Origin: Alitta virens
Lineage: Eukaryota > Annelida > Polychaeta > Phyllodocida > Nereididae
Direction of reading: 5' to 3'
Assembly (NCBI GenBank): GCA_932294295.1
Contig: OW028584.1
Location: forward strand, 31,605,231-31,669,230
Length of the DNA: 64,000 bases
Position numbers and translations under genes: made by a program. Within the stretch, counting starts at the first letter, position 1; the number at the start of each line of letters is the position of its first letter. This document shows, one piece after another, positions 50,159 through 60,100 of the stretch. The notes beneath the pieces were generated by a model that did no database searches, was not told where the DNA came from, and saw only the letters and a list, made by a program, of their open reading frames with translations.

Positions 50159-50849
50159 ATGGGATGTGTTTCCAACTCTACGAATTTGACTGTAATAAGC
50201 ATCTTTCTCCAACAGAACTATCATAACCATACAACATGGCAGTCACTAAACTTTGTAGGCTTACATCATATACATGCATTAAGACAATCCATCATGTTAC
50301 CATTGTAAGCAGCAAAACAATGGAACAATAGACTCCAGTATTTGCAGTGTTGGCCATCCATCCACAATGAAGCCCTCAAGAATCAACAAGCTGATGTTTT
50401 CGTGATATCCGCATAGTTTCCATGGCAACCGTTTATTCTTGTGATTAACACCAGACAATGACCTTGGCCCTGTGTGTGACTCAACTGCCAATATGTGAAA
50501 AGACTTTGGTAGACATCAGCAATAAGTCCCACTTTGAGGCCAAACCTCTTATAGTTCACGATTGATCAATGCATAACAGCAATTTCCCTAATGAACTGCT
50601 GTGAATAACAGTTCAATATGTCGAATGCCACCCACCAGAATTGGAAAGAACTGACATGCTGTAAAGGGATTTATCACAACCATTACTGCTACAAAATTAA
50701 TATTGCTATTTCATAACTACGAACAACACTGTATTTGGAATATTTGGAATGGATAAAATGTATACGAACTATATATATATAACTCATAGAGTTGGAAATC
50801 AATCTCATCTGGAGTTTAGCTTCAAAGACTATAAGATTTCATGACTATG
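50159..50849. other. no recognised gene; solo M3 arm
   Basis: Apart from the M3-like arm near 50790-50825 nothing is recognised. Confidence 0.5.
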
Positions 50850-50952
50850 CCTAGAATGACTGCCTTACCTCCTATAGAACTAACAAGTCAGTAATTCTTC
50901 GCCATGGTTACATCACATTGGAATTCTGTTATTGGTAAGGCAGTCATTCTGG
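50850..50952. mobile_element. palindromic MITE-like element M4
   Basis: AGAATGACTGCCTTACC at the left is perfectly complemented by GGTAAGGCAGTCATTCT at the right, with 103 bp between the outer ends. Single copy in the window. Confidence 0.7.
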
Positions 50953-50999
50953 AAACTTTGAAATATCTCAAGTCATAGTCAAGCTGATGTGCCATGTAC

Positions 51000-51186
51000 A
51001 AACGCTCACCTCACTTCACCTCACCTTACCTCACCTCACCTCACATCACCCCACATATCATCACCTCACATCACCTCACATCTCACATCTCCGCACCTTT
51101 CCTAACCTTCCCTCACCTTCCCTTACCTTCTCTCACTTCCCTCACCTCACATCACCTCACATCACCTTCCCTCACCTCACTCTTGT
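51000..51186 (+). repeat. pyrimidine-rich minisatellite (CTCACCTCACATCAC)
   Basis: Irregular CCTCAC, CATCAC and CCTTCC units on one strand. The His-Leu-Thr-Ser frames here are artefacts. Confidence 0.92.
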
Positions 51187-53268
51187 TCCATTCTATTTTT
51201 TCATATTCATCATACAAGCTGTTTCTCTGGCGTCACATTATTGCTTTGTTCTATGATCATATTATGATGATCAGAATTTCCAGAGGCTTGTTCAGTTAGT
51301 TTCAATTAAGGTGCAGAGGAACAGTTTCACTCCATCGATATTTCCATTATCTCATGCTAAAAAGATAACGGAAATACAAAATGAGTTTCGGGATGATATG
51401 ACACCTTCAACCCTTGTTTCCTGAACCCATTTCATACCCTACATTACGCAATAATATGCGTCGATTTTTTCTTGGAAATCAAATATGTCATTCTGATCAT
51501 ATCTGTCTTGTTGTTTTATCATATCGAAAGATTCTTGCTAATGTTATCCAATATGTCGCGAGAACTTCGTGTACCAAATCTGAAAAGTGCTGAAAATGAA
51601 GGCGTGTGCAGTCTGTCGGCACTTAACTGTTTAAGGTTAAGACAGTGAAATTTGCAAATTCCAAATCAACGTTTATCCTGACTGCACCGTTGTTCACTTA
51701 AGCTACAGATTATTCAATAACAGCCTTTGCCACTTAATAGAATGTAAATAAAAACATTAGCGTCACTTAATGTACATAACAATTAGTAATCATTGACACT
51801 GGCTGACATAGCACACAAGCAAATGGTATTGGGGCCTTACCGTCAAGGTTACAATTGCTTAGTAATTCATTTGTTCAGCTTCAATGTCGTTCTGGCAATG
51901 TTGGAGAATACAAAGCACCAGGATACTAAATGCTATAGTAAATACGGGTTGCTAGGCAGAACTTGATTATTCTGGATCAAAATATGATATGAGGATATCT
52001 TTGACTTAAGTTTCTGTCTTTGCCTTTCAAGCCATTATTTTATAAGGTGGGTATAATTAGCTACAAGTACCCTGTCCACAGGACAGGGTTACAACATCAT
52101 ATATGAAAAAATATGGAATTTTCGGCTTGTGTGGGAACTAGCCTTTTAATAAACATTTGCCACACGAAATACACCTGCTCTAGGGTTAGACATGGTTGAT
52201 TTCTTCCAATTATCATCGATTTCTGCACTATTTTTGAACTCATGTTTCCTTGCAGAACATGACAGCAATGGCCGCCTATTTCCACCAAAACTCACAAGAG
52301 GGCTTCGGCGACGTTTCAATGCCCCTGGTGGATAATATGATTCACACAGAATAGCGCTGGCCAGTACTTAGTTCCGTCAATTTGACATTTACAATACTTT
52401 ACATTAAAATTACATCCACATTGTTTAAATTCCATAACAAGCAAATGGAGCAAATCATTCACCGATTTTTATTGTCAACCAAATCTGAACAGGCACAGTG
52501 GCGCCACCGTCATGTGACTGCTGGGGGGCGTTGCAACGGCAAAAGCATGAACAAGCGAACATAAATTTATGAAAATGCTTCTTAAAATGATGTTTCTAAT
52601 AACTTTTTCATGAATATGTGAGTGCTATGCAATAATAAATAGACCAGTCCTCCTGTACATAATGACAAAATAAGGTATGCTACCATGTTTGTTGAAAAAA
52701 TGATGTCAATGCCAAATTCTAAGAATTTCTACACAAGTCGTTCCGACCCTACATCACCTCTAATGCAATGTAGGTCGGTTGTGGCTAGGTATAATTGTCT
52801 AACATCAGTAAAATGGGGACTAGATTAATTATCCTATAATTAAAGACTGGTAAATAAAGTGAGTAGTAATGACAGTACTAGGCCTTAAAATATAGTACTA
52901 AAACGTACACCAGAGGACAGTAAAAGCGTCCTACATAGTAGGTACTGCCATCATACGGTACATAAGTAGTATTGAAAAGATACACCAGATGTCAGTAAAA
53001 GCACTATAGATTTGATCTGATGAATTGTACGTGGCCACCTTGTGCATAAACGTGCAAATAGAATATATATAAATGTATTATATATGATACAATGTGAATC
53101 AAAAACTCGGTATGTAGAGTATGGCCACAGGCCACACATGTACAAAGCATGCACAGTCCCAAAAAAAAATCAAATAGGGAGATAAAAGTAACCAATGGTA
53201 CAGCTCTGTAGACTGTCTACTGTATATGATTGGGTGAAAGGATGAAGTATAATCTTTGCATGGATCTG
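51187..53268. other. non-coding; left flank of the polymerase element
   Basis: No gene. A loose duplication (ACACCAGAGGACAGTAAAAGC at about 52910 and ACACCAGATGTCAGTAAAAGC at about 52982) lies within 300-400 bp of the known inverted arm. It might already be inside the element's terminal repeat, whose true left end cannot be fixed. Confidence 0.5.
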
Positions 53269-54498
53269 AGCATTGCAATGATAAATCTTTCCATGGATAC
53301 ACATCAGCTGTAATGGACACGTGTGTATAAAGTCTCCCAGGGCATAGCATTATGTATATTAAGTAAGAAAGATGTCACAGTGGATTTTTAACAATTTGTA
53401 TGACAACAAACATGTCTGAAGAGCCACCTGCAAAACGTCGTGTCATATCGCATGACAAGGAGGAGTATGAGGAGGATGAGGATGAGGATACTGTTCCTTA
53501 TAGGATTGAACAGATCAATGAGAGAAGAGCCCGAAAATATGGTGTGGAAGAAGTTACTTTCAAAGCCAAATTTAACAATAACTATCAAGGGAAGAAATTA
53601 CTTGACATCACAAATGACCTGGGTGCTATGTTTGGTAGTGTAATGGACAGAGTGAGAGCCAACCATCCAAACCCCAATGACAAAGCACGGTTATCAATCA
53701 GACACATAGGGTTAGACAAAGAAATAACTATTCACTGTCAACCCCAACATAATATTACATCTGAAGTGATAATGGAGAGGTGAGTAATATATATATATTA
53801 TTATTATTATTATTATATATTAGTACATTACAAATGTTTTTGTGTATTCCTGACCATTGTTTTGTTATGGAATACAGATTTGAAGCTGTTCTACAGTCCA
53901 ACAAAGACTTAACTGTAGACGATACATTCGAGGTCAATGTAGGAGTAATGGAGGCCTCCGATTCTGGTGGAGGGCGAAGAGCCATAGTAAATGTTGATAC
54001 ATTGTCTGACCAGTGTTCAATAAAGCAAAAGAGGAGTATGGTGACCATTCCTGAAGTACCTAATGAGTTTATATGCGCAGCACGCGCTATAGTCACATGT
54101 ATGGCAAAGTTGAATAAAATGCCTCAAGCTAAGTTTAACAAGTTTGTGCACAAGAATTCTAAAATGTGTAGGAAACTGCATACACAACGTAGTCAAGCGT
54201 TGAAACTGCTCAAGGAAGCAGGTTTACCAAATGATGTCTCAGTACCTGTACACGATTTGTATAAGTTTGAAGATTGTCTTAATGTACAAATAGTTGTAGT
54301 GTCTGGCGATATTGGCGAAGAAATAGTGTACACAGGTAAAACTGAGAGGAAAAAAAAAATTTATCTGTATTTGAAAGATCAGCATTATCACAGCATTGTT
54401 AACATCAAGGGCTTTTTTGTCTATAAAAAATTCTGTGAAGAGTGCTTAACAACTTATAGTGAAAAATGGCAACATAGTTGTGAATCAGTATGTGCTAC
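53269..54498 (+). repeat. left arm of the element's inverted repeat
   Basis: Inverted copy of 60312-61538. Homology stops sharply at 54498, after TGTGCTAC. The differences I see include a GAG indel in the acidic codon run and single changes near 53282, 53541, 54162, 54175 and 54470. Confidence 0.92.
53326..53331 (+). promoter_or_regulatory. TATA box of the left-arm polymerase copy
   Basis: TATAAA, 74 bp upstream of the ATG at 53400. It would give a 5' leader of about 40 to 45 bases. Confidence 0.55.
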
Positions 54499-54580
54499 CT
54501 CATTATTCTTGTTTCTTAATATAGTTATAGTCTGTCGAAGTATTGTTTTCTTAATATTTATAGTTGGCACATTCTTATAA
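53400..54580 (+). pseudogene. truncated polymerase N-terminus in the left arm (two exons, 360 codons)
   Basis: Exon 1 is 53400-53779, the 98-bp intron is 53780-53877 (GTGAGT..TACAG) and exon 2 is 53878-54580. The first 333 or so codons match the intact gene at 61407. They comprise an acidic, lysine/arginine-containing N-terminus and the OTU-like segment (CxxRAI and HYHSI motifs). At 54498 the arm ends, and the frame continues for 27 unrelated, strongly hydrophobic residues (FLFLNIVIV then IVFLIFIVGTFL) before a stop. ATTAAA at 54617-54622 could serve as a polyadenylation signal, so this may be a complete short transcription unit rather than debris. It lacks the zinc-binding, exonuclease and polymerase parts. 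A frame starting at 53780 begins with the splice donor and is not real. Confidence 0.7.
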
Positions 54581-55522
54581 CAGTGATTATAGTTTATTGA
54601 TTATTTTATATATATATTAAAGCCTTACAGGGTCGGCATGCTTTATGCTGTGTAAATATGTATATTAACAAGGCCTGTGTTACTGCACTAGCTGTTTATA
54701 TATATTAAAGCCTTACGGGGTCAGTATACTATGCTGTGTAAATTGTGTGTATATTTATTCATTAAAAACTTTTACAAACGATCTGTGTGATTTACTACAC
54801 TATAAATATATATAGCGATAACCAGTGAGCTAAATACGTACTGATGCATGTGGCACCATCTATAACCAGAATTAACTGAAGTGTAAAGTGGTGAACCATA
54901 AACATACACTCTGAATGATGTGTATACATGGTGCAGGAGCCAAGATCTTCGTCACACTTATTAATTCATCGTCTACGCTGATCCTTCAGCAAGTGCTGAG
55001 GTCAAAAATCTCTCAGCACTATAAAGCATCCTGTCTACATCCTGTCTCGATAACGGCTAAGGCTACTACACCTTTTGTATATTATTACAATAATGTTTTA
55101 AAAAAGCTTGTAATATATGTGCATTATTTAATAGCATCGACTTATCTTAGATAATGATCAACTTAAATGCATATAATAACACATAACACTAGTTAAGTAT
55201 AAAATAATAACCAAATATGTTATTCTGTTCAACTAAAATGTCATAAAACAACAATGTATCAGCTATATAATAAACACTGTAATTGGTAAGAATTCATTAA
55301 GAAGACATCAAATTGTATGATAGTACAAACACTGTACCAGATATATATTACATATAATAATAAACATATATGTTATTCTGTTCAACTAAAACATGTCATA
55401 AACAACAATGTATCAGCTATATAATAAACACTGTAATTGGTAAGACATCAACTGTATGGTAGCCAGCTTTAAGGTATACAAACACTGTACCAGATATATA
55501 TTATATTGTTATTGTTAATTAA
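54499..55522. other. internal non-coding region of the element
   Basis: AT-rich. It holds an 88-bp tandem duplication (about 54609-54770, each unit with TATATATATTAAAGCCTTAC), a small hairpin (GTGCTGAG/CTCAGCAC arms, 55002-55028 region) and a 153-bp tandem duplication (about 55204-55510, landmark CTGTTCAACTAAA at 55225 and 55378). The 79-residue plus frame at 54915-55154 has no support. Confidence 0.7.
55204..55510 (+). repeat. 153-bp tandem duplication inside the element
   Basis: CTGTTCAACTAAA, ACAACAATGTATCAGCTATA, AACACTGTAATTGGTAAGA and ACACTGTACCAGATATATAT occur in the same order in both units. The second unit has a 20-bp deletion and a 15-bp insertion. Confidence 0.88.
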
Positions 55523-56606
55523 TTACATGAAAGACGTCACTTGTGTAGAAGTGGATGCAGCGTCCTCAAACTCATCGCTAAATGCGGGCCTCCGGCTTAC
55601 ACGTGACTGTGTGCGGTAATTAGGATTGTATATGCTGGTATCTTCATTCTTATTTCTTCGTTTCCTGCGGATCACACGTACAACTGCGAATACTACCTAT
55701 AATGATATAACACAAACAATAATAATGGCAGCGTTACACACATATAAATATATATATTAATGGCAACAGTAATCACTAGTCACCTTTACACACATGTATA
55801 CTGTGAGGATGATTAATAAGCATGTGTCAATTGATATTTCAGTCTTGAAATTCAAGAGCCAGCTCCATTTAGTTGGGACAGTGAGACATGCAGCTGCTGC
55901 AGCAGCTGCAGCAGAATCATAAGGTCGAGCGCCACCTGGTGTTGTTAACTGCTCTACCCCTGTTACAGTGGTGGATTCCTGAAATATAGTACTGTGGTGT
56001 ATCCTGACAGTTGAAGCCCTCACATGCATGGAACTTGATGCTAAAACCTCAGCGTGTTTAGTTGTAGCTACCAAATTTGTGGTATATAATATCCTACCAG
56101 TAGTGGAATCTAGAGTGGAATTGAAGACCTTCGGTGCCCCAGATGTATCAGGCGTTGTAATTTCCATAGCATCAACAGTATTTGCATCTGTAATGATATC
56201 AATATACTCATAATATATAATTATGATGATGTATAATAAACAGTGACAAATACACACCTAAAGTTATCATATGTGTACACAGAACTTTGTACAATTAACA
56301 CAACTAACCTGTACTGATTGCTGAACACACCACTGGCAGCTGAGGGACTGCATCATTGCAGAACACTGTACCAGTCATATCAATGATACCTATCATCATA
56401 TTCAGCTTTGCAGGGAAATGTGGAATTGATCTCAAAAAAGTGGATTTCCTACATGTTACAATAACTTTGCCATTAACGCCATAACTACATAAACAAAGGT
56501 CAAACTGATTTGCTTCAGGCATTGATCCACACGAAAACGAATAATCCGCCTTACATGCATGTATAATACACAAGGCAAACGTAATGAATCCTGTAAGTGA
56601 GGCCAT
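55523..56606 (-). CDS. type I membrane glycoprotein with LRR N-cap-like ectodomain (three exons, 289 codons)
   Basis: Exons are 56606-56309, 56187-55790 and 55696-55523. Introns are 121 and 93 bp with GT..AG borders, and the reading frame is kept across both. Residues 1-19 look like a signal peptide (FITFALCIIHAC). Mature exon 1 has six cysteines. CLCSYGVNGKVIVTC, then FLRSIPHFPAKL, then IIDMTGTVFC follows the pattern of a leucine-rich-repeat N-terminal cap with one repeat. Exon 2 is a Ser/Thr-rich stalk with one N-glycosylation site (NST) and an eight-alanine run. It ends in a transmembrane segment (CLLIILTVYMC) that continues in exon 3 (VVFAVV). A stop-transfer RRKRR follows, then a 45-residue tail with NPNY, an NPxY-type sorting or PTB-binding motif. 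Donor GTAAAG at 55789 gives an uninterrupted hydrophobic span; the alternative donor GTGACT at 55783 would add Val-Lys. It lies about 510 bp downstream of the polymerase on the same strand. It could be an envelope-like or adhesion protein, or a captured host receptor fragment; the role is unknown. Confidence 0.68.
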
Positions 56607-57118
56607 TTCACTTCATGAACTGTTCTTGCAAATCCTAGGTACTTGTGTGCAGACATAATTCTTATCACAACTTTTTTTGTTACACTGTCAAAGCGTGATG
56701 CATAATCCAATATTCATGACTTGTGCGCAGGCATATTCTTATCACCACTGTTTGTCTGTTGCACTGCCAAAGCTTGATATATAATCCAATATTCACGGAG
56801 AGTAGGCCAAATGTATCAAAAACGCATCTTTTCTGATATGGCAATGTTATGCGCTAATGCCTCAACGATAACATTGTATTATGATTGCTTAGTGTAATAT
56901 TCATGGAACTGAGAGTTGGCAGATATCAGAAAACATATCATTTACAAATTGTTGGCAGACATGTCATTACACATTAACACAGCATTGATAATATACACTG
57001 GCTACGTATTGATAATATATACACTGGCTACTCATTGATAATATACACTGGTGTGCATAGCTATATACATACACATGTACATAATGTTTATATATATATA
57101 TATATTATATACATACAA
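56607..57118. promoter_or_regulatory. intergenic region between polymerase and glycoprotein genes, with tandem repeats
   Basis: Two 78-bp direct repeats (56641-56718 and 56719-56796, start ACTTGTG[T/C]GCAG) lie just upstream of the glycoprotein start. Three copies of ATTGATAATATACACTGG follow at 56982-57053, then (TA)n next to the polymerase stop. It probably holds the glycoprotein promoter and the polymerase 3' end. No clear TATA box or AATAAA was found on the minus strand. Confidence 0.5.
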
Positions 57119-60100
57119 TCAATACCCATATGGAAACGTTTTGAAACTGTCTAGTGCAACAACACGCTTTGTAAACACCTTTTTAAATGTTTTGGTGTAT
57201 GGTCTGTTGTAGACGATACCTAAATGTTTCACCCTACATATCTGTTTTGAAGGTGGTAATTTAATTGTTTCAATTGTATCCAGTAAAACCTCTTTCATTG
57301 AATCAAAATCAATGAATTGACTGTTCACATAATTAAGGGTGATTCCTTTAACTTTGGTGACACTCTCACCATTATTAAGCTTGTAGCTATAGCTCTTTGG
57401 ACCTGTTGATATATATGCTGTGATATGTGTGTTACAAGGTAACTCATCAGTGAGGTCCCCCAGAAGGTCCCCTGTTTCCAAGAGATCTTTTTGATGTTTG
57501 TTTTGCACAAATATAACAGAATCTGTATCAAAATACAGAGTTTGTTCACATGTCTTTTCTAATATACCAAATAGGTGTAGACGGGCAAGTGATGTTGTAA
57601 ATGTCCCAATGATTTCATTTGTAAAGGTGTTTTCCTCCTCAAATGATTCTGTACATTTCAGTTCGACCACTATCACTTCAGGTGTGATAATGTGGAAGTT
57701 TGTTACCTCTTTGGTAGGGTCATTTCTGATTTTTGTGTATTCTACCTTGGACTTAATATATTGTGTTCGGGGGAGGTCACCCCTCTGTATAAACTTACCC
57801 CATAACGTATTGGCGTAAAGCTTCGAAACCATCCTAAGTGATGGATTGTACTGTATCTTCCTTTTATCAAGAAGTATCCCCTGCTTGTCATGATAATATT
57901 GTATATAGTTATCTCTATCTTCCTCGGTCTCAACCCAGCTGGGGTAACCGGAAGCTTCCTGCTTTACCTTCAGGAACATTTTGACATAATCCTGAAATAT
58001 ATTACAGCCTATATCATGTGTAGTTTGAGGATAGTGATAAATCTCATATATTTTCACTATTTTATAACCATGTTGAACGGCTACCTTGACTTCTTCTGTT
58101 GTCCATGTACCCACAATTGCTCTGTCACCGTCAGTGCAAACACAAGGTTCTACACTCTCCAACCTTGCACACTGTGAGCACAGGGGAAATTTCAATTTAC
58201 CGTTACACCTTACAGGTAGTACTGGTATGAAAAGCTTTCTTGGTGGGACCACTTTAAGTTTCACCAACCCATAATAGGTTTTTAGTGTGTAGTCCATTTT
58301 GGACTGTTCTGTTATGATATCTGGGTGACACGTAGGGTACTCTGTATTAACGTTTACGTAACTATAGAGAGAAGTCACGTCATAGAATTTGATCAGCTCA
58401 TCATCTGTGGCCTCATGTAAAAGGGATACTGGTGATACACGCCCCCCAAAGAAACTGTCGCGTATCTTCAAGGGCGTCACAAGATCCACAGAGTTCACAA
58501 ATGCTTTCATGACTTTGCTATGTTTAACCATTTTGTCAAACTCACATTCCCATATGTGCACAACTTTATAACCTTTGTCACCTATTTCTTTAAGTCTAGT
58601 CAGCGTTCTCTGATAAATCTTCTCAAGAGTGGCACCTGTGCGGGGGTCACGTGCATGTCTATCTTTCCGACATGTATGACCATGCCAGCGACACCCTAAA
58701 AACTCATAAACTGTATCTGACCCTTCACGCTTTCCATCACAGTGATAATTAGTCCCTGGAATTCTGAACTCACCACCATTACGACTGTGGTGAATGACAC
58801 ATTCTGACACTTTCGCCACCCATTCGAGCCATGCCACAGCCTTGTGACTGTCATTGGGGTGCTTAGTGTAGCCTCTGGCAGGTATCTGTGGAATGGGGGA
58901 ACTTAAGAATTTAGTTTTCACAATCTGTTCACTGTCAATGTCAACCCCTTTGATACTCCATTGACCTTTTTTCAATATAGCCACCTCATGCGTTCCGTCA
59001 ATGAGTTCCACTTCATGCTCCTCATGGAGAAGCATCTCTCGCACTATTTGCATAGCACTTGATGCTATTGTAGCATGTGCAAAAGGATCTACTCCTTTTG
59101 CATCTTGTGCTGTCATGTCCATCAAAAGTGCACGGAATTTTGTGCAAGTTTCCCTTAATATGGTAACATCTGATCGTGTGTATGCAAGTATTTCTGTTTG
59201 GAAATTAAACACTTTATCTGTCTGCTTCTCATGCCACTCCATGAATATTTCTCGGTCTTTCTTAGACATATACTGTACACCATAATAGCTGGGGTCAGGA
59301 AAGGGACCAATGTAATTCTGATTACTCTTTGTATTCAGATAATGTGGAAAATCTCCCTTTTTCAGTTCAGTCTGCAGCCCTAGTGCAGCAGGTAATTTTT
59401 TTAAAGCCATAGGCAGGAAATTTAAGCTATCAATACACCGTATATCAACACCTTTTTTGATAGTCATGGTCATGATTTTGCTCCCTGCATAGACAACTTC
59501 AGGAAAAACCCCATTATTGATACAGTGGTTCAGGAGGAAATGCGAATCAAATGATTTTGCATTGTGTGCTATGGCTACAAACCCTTTGTGTTGTGGGGTG
59601 AGAAGCCACTTACAGAAAGCATCACATGTATCAGTACCCTTAAAGATCATTTCCCTTTGCCCACATAGTTGGTTAGAACATGATGCTCTAAGGAATCCAT
59701 CTTTATTCTGTGTGCTACACTTACTGCAGCGGTGTCCACAATTTGCACATTTTGATTCCGCTGTGAATGTGTCGTCTTTGCAAATGTCACAAGCGCTCTG
59801 ACACACCAGGTAATTAGGTACATGTCTCTCCAACCCACAATATCCTCTTTTACAGTTAACACATTTCCTACACCTTACACACATCTGCTCTGGAAGACAA
59901 TCACTGCACTCGCTTTTAGGTCTGTTCAAGTAACCCTTATCACATGTTATGCGCTCATCTTGTGACGTTTCAAAATCATAGTAAATGAAACGTCCATCTG
60001 TTGTTTTAGGTTTCTTTATTCTATAATAACATAGATGTTCACCTACCACATACTCCTGGCAGCAGAAGCAGTACCATTCGTGACACATATGCTTAGCAGC

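Noticed and set aside
50987..51299. His-Leu-Thr-Ser-rich frames of about 90-100 residues
   Set aside because: Two frames of a CTCACCTCAC minisatellite.
52900..53268. left terminus and target duplication of the polymerase element
   Set aside because: Some repeated words (ACACCAGA..CAGTAAAAGC) hint at terminal sequence, but the matching right end is in the N gap, so no end can be assigned.
54915..55154. 79-residue plus frame inside the element
   Set aside because: It lies in AT-rich non-coding DNA with a small hairpin; no start context and no homologous copy.
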